From the NCBI RefSeq assembly GCF_000737535.1, contig NZ_CP006269.1:1364001-1428000 (forward strand): a stretch of 64,000 bases of DNA, read 5' to 3'. Source of the DNA: Synechococcus sp. KORDI-100 (GTDB lineage: Bacteria; Cyanobacteriota; Cyanobacteriia; PCC-6307; Cyanobiaceae). The notes beneath the pieces are model-generated. The model had not been told where the DNA came from. It saw nothing but the letters and a program-made list of their open reading frames with translations, and did not search any database. This document shows, piece after piece, positions 11,238-20,362 of the stretch. The translations under genes and the position numbers were made by a program. Position 1 is the first letter of the stretch; each line of letters starts with the position of its first letter.

Positions 11238-12617
11238 TTAACGTACCGCCCGGAAGCGTTCTGGCAAAACGTCGTAGCGCAGCAGATCATCCGGCTGCTC
11301 CCGCCTTTGCACCAGTTCCGACTGGCCTCCCTGCACCAGCACGGCAGCAGGTCTCGGAATGCGGTTGTAGTTCGAGCTCATCGAGGCGTTGTAGGCGCCG
11401 GTGCCGAACACCACCACCACATCGCCGCTGCAGCTGCTGGGCATCGGCAGATCCTTCAGCAACACGTCCCCTGATTCGCAATGCTTGCCGACGAGATTCA
11501 CCGTTTCGTCATTGCTGGCCAGGGGGCGATCAGCCAAGCGCGCTGTGTAGAGCGATTGGTAGGTGATCGGCCGGGGGTTGTCGCTCATGCCGCCGTCAAT
11601 GGCGACGTAGGTGCGCACTCCGGGGATGGTTTTGCGGGATCCCACCGAGTACAGCGTCACTCCGGCGGTGGCGACCAGGGAGCGCCCCGGTTCGCACATC
11701 AGCCGCGGCAACTCCAGGTTCCGCTCGCGGCAGGCTGCCGTCACGGCCTCAGCGACGACCGTCACCCACTGCTCGATCGTCGGGGGATCATCCGACTCCA
11801 CATAACGAATCCCCAGGCCGCCGCCAACGTTCAGGTCGCTCACTGGATGGCCGAGGCCCAGGGCCAGTTGCAGCGCATCGGCCATCACTGCGGCGAGGTC
11901 CCGATGGGGCTCCAGTTCAAAGATCTGAGAGCCGATGTGGGCGTGAAGTCCGGTGACCCTGGCCCACGGTTGGTTGACCAGCTGCTTCAGTACCGGCTCC
12001 AGCTGAACGGGATCGAATCCGAATTTGCTGTCCAGGTGGCCGGTGCGGATGTATTCATGCGTGTGGCATTCAATGCCGGGTGTGAACCGCAGCATCAGCC
12101 GTGCCGGATCAGCGTCCGCTGGGATCAGCTCCGCCAGACGATCCAGGTCGTGCTGGTTGTCGACAACGATCGTGACGTTGTTTCTGTACGCGAGCAGCAG
12201 CTCATCATCGGATTTGTTGTTGCCGTGCAACACCATCCGTTCACCGGGCATGCCGCCTTGCAGGGCGGTGAGCAGCTCACAGGCCGACACGGCATCAAGG
12301 CCGAACTGCTCGGAGGCCACCAGGCTGCTCATCAACAGGGAACTGTTGGCTTTGGAGGCATAGATCGGTAACGACGGCCCGGCGTAGTGGCGTTCCAGGG
12401 CATCGCGGTAGGCGCGACAGGCGGCCCGCAGGGTTGCCTCATCCAGCACATACAACGGTGTGCCGTAGCGCTGGGCCAGCTCGCTCAGGCGGCAGCCACC
12501 CACCACCAGGCGGTCCTGATCGTCCAGTGTTGTGGTGAGTGGCGCCAGGTTGCGGTTGGGACTGATGGGATCCCGGCCGGCCTCGAACGGCCTCTGGCTC
12601 GTGATGGTCTGGGTCAA
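11238..12617 (-). CDS. lysA: Diaminopimelate decarboxylase
   Basis: PLP enzyme that converts meso-diaminopimelate to lysine. Visible motifs are the PLP-lysine region IYASKANSS, HIGSQIFE, NVGGGLGIRY, CEPGRSLVA, and ESGDVL followed by GAYNASMSSNYN near the C-terminus. No ATG is present at the 5' end. TTG 12617 gives the best length; another TTG at 12641 would add eight residues and overlap the divergent rimI-like start. It heads the minus-strand lysA-cdaA-uppS-bioB run. Confidence 0.95.
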   Translation of the reverse strand: MTQTITSQRPFEAGRDPISPNRNLAPLTTTLDDQDRLVVGGCRLSELAQRYGTPLYVLDEATLRAACRAYRDALERHYAGPSLPIYASKANSSLLMSSLVASEQFGLDAVSACELLTALQGGMPGERMVLHGNNKSDDELLLAYRNNVTIVVDNQHDLDRLAELIPADADPARLMLRFTPGIECHTHEYIRTGHLDSKFGFDPVQLEPVLKQLVNQPWARVTGLHAHIGSQIFELEPHRDLAAVMADALQLALGLGHPVSDLNVGGGLGIRYVESDDPPTIEQWVTVVAEAVTAACRERNLELPRLMCEPGRSLVATAGVTLYSVGSRKTIPGVRTYVAIDGGMSDNPRPITYQSLYTARLADRPLASNDETVNLVGKHCESGDVLLKDLPMPSSCSGDVVVVFGTGAYNASMSSNYNRIPRPAAVLVQGGQSELVQRREQPDDLLRYDVLPERFRAVR

Positions 12618-12635
12618 GACGGACCGGCGGACTTG

Positions 12636-13130
12636 ATGCAATCTAAGAATTCAGCCTTTGGATGCCCGGTCCCGGTCGTGAACGGCTCAAGCTTGCGGCT
12701 GTTGCGTCTTGATCCGTCCTGGCTGGCGGCCTGCATGGCCCTGGACCGGCGAGCCCTAGATGGCTTCTGGAGTGAAGCCCAATGGCAGCGGGAATTGACG
12801 GAACCGGGTCGGCTCTGTGTGGGTTTGGTGAATGGAGCCGAGCTGCTCGGGTTCGCCTGCGGCTGGTTGGTGATCGATGAATTGCACATCACAGCGTTGG
12901 CCGTGGATCCCCAGCATCGGCAGTTCGGTTGCGGTGGCAGGTTGTTGCGGGCGTTGCTGCAGCAGGCCCACCAGCAGGGAGCGCGTCAGGCCACCTTGGA
13001 GGTAGCAGCGGACAACGCCGCTGCTCTGGCCTTGTACGCCGCTGAAGGCTTCACGACCACTGGCCGCCGCAGCCGTTACTACAGCGACGGTCGTGATGCC
13101 CTGATCCAATGGTTGGAGCTGCCGTCCTAA
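12636..13130 (+). CDS. rimI: GNAT-family N-acetyltransferase, RimI-like
   Basis: About 164 residues with a GNAT fold. The acetyl-CoA loop reads HRQFGCGGRLLRALLQ (Q/RxxGxG/A type), preceded by ITALAVDPQ and followed by LEVAADNAAALALYAAEGF and RYYSDGRDALI, as in RimI. It probably acetylates the N-terminus of a ribosomal or other protein. ATG 12636 is the first good start; GTG 12678 is an alternative. It is divergent from lysA with almost no spacer, so the promoters must overlap the coding ends. Confidence 0.85.
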   Translation: MQSKNSAFGCPVPVVNGSSLRLLRLDPSWLAACMALDRRALDGFWSEAQWQRELTEPGRLCVGLVNGAELLGFACGWLVIDELHITALAVDPQHRQFGCGGRLLRALLQQAHQQGARQATLEVAADNAAALALYAAEGFTTTGRRSRYYSDGRDALIQWLELPS

Positions 13131-13327
13131 TAAGGGACGGTGTGGATGTTCAGGGGTTCGGTTTTCTCTCCACCGTCAATAGAAACGAGGTCACATTTTG
13201 GTGTGTTCGTTGTTAACTAAGGGCCGTTCCAGGCCAGACTGTCACTGGAAAGTGACCGAACCGACCGAACAGTCGCACGAGGCGCCAACCCCTGATAGCT
13301 TGGTTTGACTCCACATCGGCCTCAACG

Positions 13328-15916
13328 ATGTTCGAACGGTTTACCGAGAAGGCCATCAAGGTGATCATGCTTGCCCAGGAAGAGGCACGGCGTCTTGGTC
13401 ACAACTTCGTGGGAACCGAGCAGATCCTGCTCGGATTGATCGGTGAAGGCACAGGTGTTGCAGCCAAGGTGCTCAAGTCCATGGGGGTCAACCTCAAGGA
13501 CGCCCGTGTTGAGGTGGAAAAGATCATCGGCCGAGGTTCCGGCTTCGTGGCGGTTGAGATTCCGTTCACCCCACGGGCCAAGCGCGTGCTGGAGTTGTCC
13601 CTTGAAGAGGCTCGCCAGCTCGGCCACAACTACATCGGTACGGAGCATCTTCTCCTCGGTCTGATCCGTGAGGGTGAAGGAGTTGCCGCCCGTGTGCTCG
13701 AAAACCTCGGCGTCGACCTGGCCAAGGTGCGCACCCAGGTGATTCGCATGCTGGGTGAAACCGCGGAGGTGACCGCCGGTGGCGGCGGCGGCGGCGGCTC
13801 CAAGGGGTCCACCAAAACCCCCACACTCGATGAATTCGGCAGCAACCTCACCCAGCTGGCCAGCGAGGCCAAGCTGGATCCGGTCGTCGGTCGTCACAAC
13901 GAGATTGATCGCGTGATTCAGATCCTTGGTCGTCGTACCAAGAACAATCCGGTGTTGATCGGTGAGCCGGGCGTCGGCAAGACCGCCATCGCCGAGGGTC
14001 TGGCCCAGCGCATTCAGCAGGGTGAAATTCCAGACATCCTCGAGGACAAGCGTGTTCTCACCCTTGATATCGGTCTGCTTGTCGCCGGCACCAAATACCG
14101 GGGTGAATTCGAGGAACGCCTCAAGAAGATCATGGAGGAGATCAAGTCCGCCGGGAACGTGATCCTGGTCATCGACGAGGTGCACACCCTGATCGGAGCC
14201 GGTGCTGCCGAGGGGGCCATTGATGCTGCCAATATCCTCAAACCTGCCCTGGCCCGTGGTGAGCTCCAGTGCATCGGTGCCACGACCCTCGACGAATACC
14301 GCAAGCACATCGAGCGGGATGCGGCCCTCGAACGTCGCTTCCAGCCGGTGAACGTCGGTGAACCCTCCATCGACGACACCATTGAGATTCTCAAGGGACT
14401 GCGAGAGCGCTACGAGCAGCACCACCGCCTCAAGATCACGGACGATGCCCTCGTGGCAGCGGCCACCCTCGGCGATCGCTACATCTCCGACCGCTTCCTG
14501 CCTGATAAAGCCATCGACCTGATCGATGAGGCAGGTTCCCGGGTGCGCCTGCTCAACTCCAAGCTGCCCCCCGCTGCCAAGGAGGTGGACAGGGAGCTGC
14601 GGGCGGTGCAAAAGCAAAAGGAAACTGCGGTTCGCGATCAGGATTTCACCAAGGCCGGTGAACTCCGCGAGAAAGAAGTGGAATTGCGTGAGCAGATCCG
14701 CACCCTGTTGCAGAACAGCCGCAGTCAGACCCCTCTCGAGCCGGCAACGGACGTTTCCTCAGCGGAGGCCGATCTCTCAGCAGAGATGTCGTCGACAGCT
14801 GAGTCAACCCCGGCTGCACTGGCTGACGGCGGTGAATCCACACCGATGGTGAATGAGGAGGACATCGCCCAGATCGTCGCCTCCTGGACAGGGGTTCCCG
14901 TTCAGAAGCTCACCGAAAGCGAGTCGGTGAAGCTGCTCAACATGGAGGAAACCCTCCACCAGCGTTTGATCGGTCAGGACGAAGCGGTGAAGGCCGTCTC
15001 CAAGGCCCTGCGTCGTGCTCGCGTCGGTCTCAAGAATCCCAACCGTCCGATCGCCAGCTTCATCTTCTCCGGCCCGACCGGTGTCGGTAAGACCGAACTC
15101 ACCAAGGCGCTGGCGGCTTATTTCTTCGGCAGCGAAGAGGCAATGATCCGCCTCGACATGTCTGAATTCATGGAGCGCCACACGGTCAGCAAGCTGATCG
15201 GTTCACCTCCGGGGTATGTGGGATTCAACGAGGGTGGGCAGCTTACCGAAGCCGTGCGTCGTCGTCCTTACACCGTGGTCCTCTTCGACGAGATCGAGAA
15301 GGCCCATCCCGACGTCTTCAACCTGTTGCTGCAGTTGCTTGAAGATGGGCGCCTCACCGACTCCAAGGGCCGCACGGTCGACTTCAAGAACACCCTCGTG
15401 ATCATGACCTCGAACATCGGTTCGAAGGTGATCGAGAAAGGTGGTGGTGGTCTTGGCTTTGAGTTCTCAGGAGAGAGCGCTGAAGACTCTCAATACACTC
15501 GCATTCGCTCGCTGGTGAACGAGGAGCTCAAGCAGTATTTCCGTCCGGAATTCCTCAACCGTCTCGACGAAATCATCGTGTTCCGTCAGCTGAGCCGTGA
15601 TGAGGTTAAGGAGATTGCCGAGATCATGCTCAAGGAGGTGTTCAGCCGCATGGGCGACAAGGGCATCACCCTCACAGTGTCCAGCGCCTTCAAGGAACGT
15701 CTGGTCGAGGAGGGTTACAACCCCGCCTATGGAGCCCGTCCATTGCGTCGTGCTGTGATGCGTCTGCTCGAGGATTCCCTGGCCGAGGAAGTTCTCTCCG
15801 GTCGCGTCAAGGATGGCGATCATGCCGAAGTGGATGTAGACGAGAACAAGAAGGTTGTCGTGCGCCATAAAGGTCGCGCGGAGGCCACTCCCCAGCTCGC
15901 CGGCGCCAGCGTCTGA
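13328..15916 (+). CDS. clpC: ATP-dependent Clp protease ATP-binding subunit ClpC
   Basis: AAA+ unfoldase that feeds substrates to ClpP. Order: two Clp-N repeats (1-150), a Gly-rich hinge, D1 with Walker A GEPGVGKT (near 211) and [16 protein letters not shown], a UVR-like coiled coil (about 428-463), a Ser/Thr/Ala-rich insert (about 463-508), and D2 with GPTGVGKTE (near 582) and SPPGYVG. 862 residues is somewhat long; the excess is the insert before D2. A short hairpin (GTCACT-GGAA-AGTGAC, 13241-13256) and a GACCGAAC direct repeat lie in the 197-bp leader. The stop overlaps the next start (TGATG). Confidence 0.97.
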   Translation: MFERFTEKAIKVIMLAQEEARRLGHNFVGTEQILLGLIGEGTGVAAKVLKSMGVNLKDARVEVEKIIGRGSGFVAVEIPFTPRAKRVLELSLEEARQLGHNYIGTEHLLLGLIREGEGVAARVLENLGVDLAKVRTQVIRMLGETAEVTAGGGGGGGSKGSTKTPTLDEFGSNLTQLASEAKLDPVVGRHNEIDRVIQILGRRTKNNPVLIGEPGVGKTAIAEGLAQRIQQGEIPDILEDKRVLTLDIGLLVAGTKYRGEFEERLKKIMEEIKSAGNVILVIDEVHTLIGAGAAEGAIDAANILKPALARGELQCIGATTLDEYRKHIERDAALERRFQPVNVGEPSIDDTIEILKGLRERYEQHHRLKITDDALVAAATLGDRYISDRFLPDKAIDLIDEAGSRVRLLNSKLPPAAKEVDRELRAVQKQKETAVRDQDFTKAGELREKEVELREQIRTLLQNSRSQTPLEPATDVSSAEADLSAEMSSTAESTPAALADGGESTPMVNEEDIAQIVASWTGVPVQKLTESESVKLLNMEETLHQRLIGQDEAVKAVSKALRRARVGLKNPNRPIASFIFSGPTGVGKTELTKALAAYFFGSEEAMIRLDMSEFMERHTVSKLIGSPPGYVGFNEGGQLTEAVRRRPYTVVLFDEIEKAHPDVFNLLLQLLEDGRLTDSKGRTVDFKNTLVIMTSNIGSKVIEKGGGGLGFEFSGESAEDSQYTRIRSLVNEELKQYFRPEFLNRLDEIIVFRQLSRDEVKEIAEIMLKEVFSRMGDKGITLTVSSAFKERLVEEGYNPAYGARPLRRAVMRLLEDSLAEEVLSGRVKDGDHAEVDVDENKKVVVRHKGRAEATPQLAGASV

Positions 15917-17031
15917 TGTCCGCACCCATCTCTGCCCACGCCATCGCGCCTACCGCGATGCTGAGGGGAGAGGGTGCTTGGGCGCAGGCCCTGCCGCAGA
16001 TTGCTGCCCTCAGCAACACGCCGTTGCTGCTCGGCCGCAGCAGCGCCACGGCTGCGATTCGTGGTCGACTGCTTGCCGACCTGCAGCATGCAGGCCTGTC
16101 TCCGCACCCTGCCCAGCTTCAGTTCGATTGCTGCGAGGACGATCTGCAGCGACTCGGGCGCGACCTGACCGCCCATGGCGATCACCCTTGTGATGCTGTG
16201 ATCGCCGCCGGCGGTGGCAAGGTTCTCGATGCAGGGAAACTGCTGGCCAGTCGCTTCAACCTCCCTTGCATCACGGTTCCCTTGAGTGCCGCCACCTGTG
16301 CCGGCTGGACGTCCCTGGCCAACCTTTATTCGCCGCAAGGTGCCTTCCAGTCGGATGTCGTGTTGCCGCGTTGTCCGGATCTGCTGGTGTTCGATCACGC
16401 CCTCATCCGGCAGGCACCCCCTCGAACCCTTGCCAGTGGGATCGCCGATGCCCTGGCCAAGTGGTACGAGTCGTCGGTGAGCAGTGCCTGCAGTGAGGAT
16501 GGGCTGGTGCAGCAAGCGGTGCAGATGGCCCGGGTGTTGCGGGATCAGCTCCTGATCGACAGCGTCGAGGCGATGCGCGATCCCTCAGGAGAGGCCTGGG
16601 TGCGTGTCGCCGAAGCCTGCGGGCTCACCGCCGGTGTGATGGGCGGCCTGGGTGGCGCCCGCTGTCGCACTGTGGCGGCCCATGCCGTGCACAACGGTCT
16701 CACCCAGCTTGCGGCGGCCCATGGTTCGCTCCACGGCGAGAAGGTCGGCTTCGGTGTCCTGGTGCAGCTGCGGCTTGAGGACCGTCTTGGTGAGAACCGT
16801 CTCGCAGCCCAGGCCCATCGTCAGCTGTTGCCCTTGCTTCAACAACTGGAACTGCCGGTGAGCCTGGCGGATCTCGGTCTGGCGGAGGCCAGCCTCAGCG
16901 ACCTCCAGGCGGTGTGTGATTTCGCCTGTCGCAAGGGCTCCGATCTGCATCATCTGCCCTTTCCCGTCACCCCTGGCGCCTTGCTCGAGGCGTTGGTCGG
17001 GGCGGCTGAACCGATCCCCGTGCCCTCTTGA
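15916..17031 (+). CDS. Iron-containing alcohol dehydrogenase family, glycerol-dehydrogenase-like
   Basis: 371 residues with the NAD-binding AAGGGKVLDAGK motif, TVPLSAATCAGWTS, the metal-ligand region SGIADALAKW, and two histidines in AHAVHNGLTQL and HGEKVGFGVL. This matches the GldA-like branch of group III dehydrogenases. The physiological substrate cannot be told from sequence. It overlaps clpC by one base and runs into a hydrolase gene, so it lies in a clpC-led transcription unit. Confidence 0.85.
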   Translation: MSAPISAHAIAPTAMLRGEGAWAQALPQIAALSNTPLLLGRSSATAAIRGRLLADLQHAGLSPHPAQLQFDCCEDDLQRLGRDLTAHGDHPCDAVIAAGGGKVLDAGKLLASRFNLPCITVPLSAATCAGWTSLANLYSPQGAFQSDVVLPRCPDLLVFDHALIRQAPPRTLASGIADALAKWYESSVSSACSEDGLVQQAVQMARVLRDQLLIDSVEAMRDPSGEAWVRVAEACGLTAGVMGGLGGARCRTVAAHAVHNGLTQLAAAHGSLHGEKVGFGVLVQLRLEDRLGENRLAAQAHRQLLPLLQQLELPVSLADLGLAEASLSDLQAVCDFACRKGSDLHHLPFPVTPGALLEALVGAAEPIPVPS

Positions 17032-17993
17032 CCACACTGCTGGAGCAGCTCGGCCCTGAGCTGCTGGATCCTCAGGCACGGGCTCTGGCGGATGCAGTGC
17101 AGTGGTGGGATCTCCCGGGCCTGGGAAGCTCCGATCCCTTTCCAGTGGCTGTGCTCGGGCAAGGACCGCCTTTGCTGTTGCTGCACGGCTTCGACAGCAG
17201 CTTTCTGGAGTTCCGTCGCATTGCGCCCCTGCTGGCGCCGCACGTTCAGCTGTTCATTCCCGATCTGTTTGGTTTTGGGTTCACGCCTCGCCCGAAGGGC
17301 GTTGCCTATGGCCCCGAATCGGTGCTGCGCCATCTCGATGCCCTGTTATCGCGTCTGAAGGCGGAACAAGGCTCCTCCGGTCAGGAGGGTTCTGGACAGG
17401 CCAGTTCTGACAAAGACAGTTCTGAGCAAGGCTGTTCTGACCGAGGCTCTTGCCAAGAGGACTCTGATCAAACCGTTGCAGTTGTCGGTGCCTCAATGGG
17501 CGGTGCGGTGGCGGTGGAACTGGCCCGGCGCCATCCCAACCATGTCGGCTCATTGTTGCTCCTGGCCCCCGCCGGTCTGACGGGCCGGCCGATGCCCTTG
17601 CCACCCCTGCTCGATCGCCTTGGCGTCTGGTTTCTCTCCAGGCCAGGCGTTCGTCGGGGGTTGTGCAAGCAGGCGTTCGCTGATCCAGCGGCGTCCGTCG
17701 GTCCGCCTGAGGAGCAGATCGCTTCGCTGCACCTGCAGGTTCCTGGCTGGGCCGATGCCCTGGCCGCCTTCGCTCGCAGCGGCGGTTTCGCCAGTTGCGG
17801 CTCACCCCTGCCAAGCCAGCCCTTGCATGTGATCTGGGGTGCGGAGGATCGTATTCTGCGGCCTCCGTTGAAACAGGCCGTGCTGGATCTCCTGGAGCAA
17901 CCGGTGGAGACCTTTGAAGCCTGCGGCCATCTGCCGCATCTCGACCATCCGCAGCAGGTGGTAGATCGCGCGCTCCGTCTGTTGCGCCCATGA
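17028..17993 (+). CDS. Alpha/beta hydrolase with a Ser/Asp-rich insert
   Basis: About 321 residues. The alpha/beta hydrolase fold shows LLLHGFDSSFLEFR (oxyanion region), the nucleophile elbow VGASMGGAVAVELARRHP with Ser in GASMGG, VIWGAEDRIL for the acid, and a C-terminal ACGHLPHLDHP for the His. The start is a TTG that overlaps the previous stop (TTGA); no ATG is nearby. A low-complexity stretch at 17370-17470 repeats GTTCTGA-like units and codes a Gly/Ser/Asp-rich loop with several cysteines, which looks like a lineage-specific expansion. Substrate unknown. Confidence 0.85.
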   Translation: MTTLLEQLGPELLDPQARALADAVQWWDLPGLGSSDPFPVAVLGQGPPLLLLHGFDSSFLEFRRIAPLLAPHVQLFIPDLFGFGFTPRPKGVAYGPESVLRHLDALLSRLKAEQGSSGQEGSGQASSDKDSSEQGCSDRGSCQEDSDQTVAVVGASMGGAVAVELARRHPNHVGSLLLLAPAGLTGRPMPLPPLLDRLGVWFLSRPGVRRGLCKQAFADPAASVGPPEEQIASLHLQVPGWADALAAFARSGGFASCGSPLPSQPLHVIWGAEDRILRPPLKQAVLDLLEQPVETFEACGHLPHLDHPQQVVDRALRLLRP

Positions 17994-18616
17994 GTGTTTT
18001 CCCCTCACCTCGCAGTGGACCGGTGCTGCAGCTGATCGCCAGTGGTTTGAAGCTGTGGATTCGCAGCTCCTGCGAGAGCATCGGCGATCTGCAGCTGGAG
18101 CTGCAGGGGTCAGGCCTTGGCCTGCTGCAGGGCAAGCTTGATGGCGTCACCCTCACCGCCCGCGACGTGTGTTTTCGCGGACTGCCGCTGCAGCTGGCGG
18201 ACCTGCGCAGTGGTCAGATTCAGGTGACTCTGACCACCGGGGGCGTGGTGCTGCAGCAGTTTTTTGATGTTCAAGGTGAGGTGACGATCACCGGTCGTGC
18301 CCTGAATGAGGCGTTGCTGTCAGAGCCCTGGCGATGGCTCGGCGACTGGTTGGCCGAGCAGTTGATGGGGCTGACTCCCCTTGGTGGTCTGTTGATCGAC
18401 AACGACCAGATGGAGCTCAAGGCTCCCGTGGCCGCGCACAAGGATCCGGCACGACGCCGGTTTAGGTTGCGTGCCGCTCAAGGCACCGTGGCGATCCAGC
18501 CCATTGACGACGACCGCACGACGCTCTTGCCGATGGATGAGGGCATCCAGATCGAGCAGGCTCAGCTGCAGGCTGGGATCCTGCACCTGCAGGGTCGCGC
18601 CCGCGTCACCCCTTAG
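17990..18616 (+). CDS. DUF2993 (LmeA-like) protein
   Basis: 208 residues, mostly alternating beta-strand pattern, with the DUF2993 layout: GLKLWIRSSCESIGDL, then LLQGKLDGVTLTARDV, then ITGRALNEALL. DUF2993/LmeA proteins are lipid-binding periplasmic or membrane-associated proteins. The start overlaps the hydrolase stop (ATGA), so it is cotranscribed with the clpC-led genes. It converges with cdsA, overlapping it by 11 bases. The exact role is unknown. Confidence 0.75.
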   Translation: MSVFPSPRSGPVLQLIASGLKLWIRSSCESIGDLQLELQGSGLGLLQGKLDGVTLTARDVCFRGLPLQLADLRSGQIQVTLTTGGVVLQQFFDVQGEVTITGRALNEALLSEPWRWLGDWLAEQLMGLTPLGGLLIDNDQMELKAPVAAHKDPARRRFRLRAAQGTVAIQPIDDDRTTLLPMDEGIQIEQAQLQAGILHLQGRARVTP

Positions 18617-19532
18617 GCAGCAACGGCAGGGCAAGGGTGATCGCGTAATAGATCACAGCGGGAGTGAACAGGTAGCTGTCGATGCGATCCAGGATGCCGC
18701 CATGGCCCGGCAGCACATCTCCGGAATCCTTCAGGCCGGCATCGCGTTTCATCATCGATTCCGTGAGATCCCCCACCAGGCTGATCAAGGCCACCAGCGC
18801 TCCCAGCAGCAAACCCGGCAACCCAGCCAGGGGCCAGCCCAGCATCCAACCGCTGATCAGTCCGACGGCCATGGCGCAGGCAAATCCGCCGATGGCCCCC
18901 TCCACGGTTTTCCCCGGCGAGATCGGCGAGAGCGGACGGCGGCCGCAGCACATGCCGAAGGCCCAGGAGCCGATATCACTGGCGACGATCATCAGGCAGG
19001 CCGACAGGGTGATCGCCAGGCCACTGTCGAGCCAGCCCCATGCCTCAGGCAGGGACGCCAGGCTCGGGGCCAGTTGCGGTGCACTCAGGTTGCGCAACTG
19101 CAACCAGTGGCTCGGCAGAAAACCCAGATAGAAGAGTCCAAAGATCGAGGCGGCGACATCTGCAATCGAACCGGTGACCGGCTGCAGCAGCAACCAGGCG
19201 CAGATGGTCGCCCCTGACAGGGGAAGAACCGCCTGGGGGATGACATCCGGCAGGCCCCCCTGGATGGCCCACTGGGTGCTGAGCAGCAGCAGCTGACAGA
19301 CCACCAGGGTGGTTTTGGTGGCTGGACGGATGCCCTTGAACTGGGCCATGCGGAAGAACTCCAGCAGGCCGAGGTGCACGATCACGCCCACGGCGATCGT
19401 GAACCACCAACCACCCAGGGCCACCACAATCAGGCCGAACCCCCCCGCTGCTGCACCACTGGTCAAGCGTTTGCGAAGAGAACCGGGTCTTGGTGTCAGG
19501 TTCGGCGTTGCGGCGGTGACCTCGCTGATCAC
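18606..19532 (-). CDS. cdsA: Phosphatidate cytidylyltransferase
   Basis: Integral membrane enzyme that makes CDP-diacylglycerol from phosphatidate and CTP. 308 residues with about eight hydrophobic segments and the family signature near the C-terminus: SLVGDLTESMMKRDAGLKDS followed by GHGGILDRIDS. SPGKTVEGAIGG is the preceding conserved block. The start is GTG 19532. Its 3' end overlaps the convergent DUF2993 gene. Confidence 0.95.
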   Translation of the reverse strand: MISEVTAATPNLTPRPGSLRKRLTSGAAAGGFGLIVVALGGWWFTIAVGVIVHLGLLEFFRMAQFKGIRPATKTTLVVCQLLLLSTQWAIQGGLPDVIPQAVLPLSGATICAWLLLQPVTGSIADVAASIFGLFYLGFLPSHWLQLRNLSAPQLAPSLASLPEAWGWLDSGLAITLSACLMIVASDIGSWAFGMCCGRRPLSPISPGKTVEGAIGGFACAMAVGLISGWMLGWPLAGLPGLLLGALVALISLVGDLTESMMKRDAGLKDSGDVLPGHGGILDRIDSYLFTPAVIYYAITLALPLLPKG

Positions 19533-19584
19533 AAGTTTCCGATGGGAGGTTCTGGGATCCCTCCCGAGCAGCGTACCAATCGCC

Positions 19585-20281
19585 TCAGGTGATCACGCTG
19601 AGATCAACGTCGGGAGCCGTGGTTTGAACACCATGGTGTGAGCAAATGGAAACGTGGTCATCGCGCGACACCACGCCTCCAAAGATCGAGCTGATGTCGA
19701 TGTAGGGGTCGATGCCGTAGTCGCTGGTGTCTCCACCACCACCTCCTCCGCAACCACCACCGCCACCGCCGGTACCGCGCACGCGTCCGCCGCCGCCGCC
19801 GCCGCCGCCGGGCGCCACATTGTTAACGGTTTCTTCGGTGTCTGGACCACTGGTTGCATAGTCCGCCTCAACACCGATCTCTTCAAGAGAGGCATCGTCT
19901 TCCTCAACTTCGGAGTCGGGATCATCCGTGAAAACCGATGTGATCTGCGGTATGAACCATTTGCTCAGGAAGTTATTGACTCCAGGAATCCGATCCGGAT
20001 GAGTTGTGATCTCCAGATCTGCTTCTAGTACATTTTTTTGATTTTTCCGGACTTATTTTTGGATTTAATGGTGACATTATTGCCTGATCCTTTGATCTTC
20101 AGATCAGACGAATAAACAACATTGGGGATTCCATCAGGCTACCGGGGGGAAAGACTTCCCACCACATAATTCGTTGCCGTGAAGCGTCCTTATTCACAGG
20201 ATCCCAGAAAGCTAGCCATGGCTTCTCGGGAGTCCTGATGCTTTCTTTCTGTTCCAGGTTTTCTGAAACCAGTGTGGACAA
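19585..20281 (-). pseudogene. Frameshifted Gly-rich gene downstream of the MNIO pair; candidate peptide precursor
   Basis: Three overlapping open segments on the minus strand read as one broken gene. Segment 1 (from about 20323; only TTG 20281 as start) holds PEKPWLAFWDP and MWWEVFPPGS. Segment 2 (20138-20034) holds GIPNVVYSSDLKIKGSGNN. Segment 3 (20052-19585) holds EADLEITTHPDRIPGVNNFL, an acidic stretch, two Gly runs (GGGGGGGG and GGGGGGCGGGGGGD) and a tail with SICSHHG. One lost C near 20137-20141 and one lost A in the A7 run at 20033-20039 would restore a single frame of roughly 230 codons. It follows the DUF2063 and MNIO genes in the same direction. The cysteines near the C-terminus and the many Gly-Gly pairs would suit a modified peptide cleaved by a C39 peptidase, but this is inference. 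No family recognised. Confidence 0.45.
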
Positions 20282-20306
20282 TGCAGTACCAGAGCGGATG
20301 TCGAAC

Positions 20307-20362
20307 AGCTCAGGCCACTTAGCTCAGACCACTTAGCTCAGACCACCTAGCTCAATCCATCC
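20307..20362. repeat. Four tandem 14-bp units at the 3' end of the MNIO-partner gene
   Basis: Units AGCTCAGGCCACTT, AGCTCAGACCACTT, AGCTCAGACCACCT and the more diverged AGCTCAATCCATCC follow each other without spacing. The stop codon of the DUF2063 gene lies at the junction of units 3 and 4, so copies 1-3 are downstream of the stop. It looks like slippage or local duplication of the gene's last codons. Confidence 0.85.

Noticed and set aside
13322-14617. 431-codon minus-strand frame opposite clpC
   Set aside because: It is the shadow of the high-GC clpC gene, with no recognisable protein pattern and codon use that mirrors the clpC frame.
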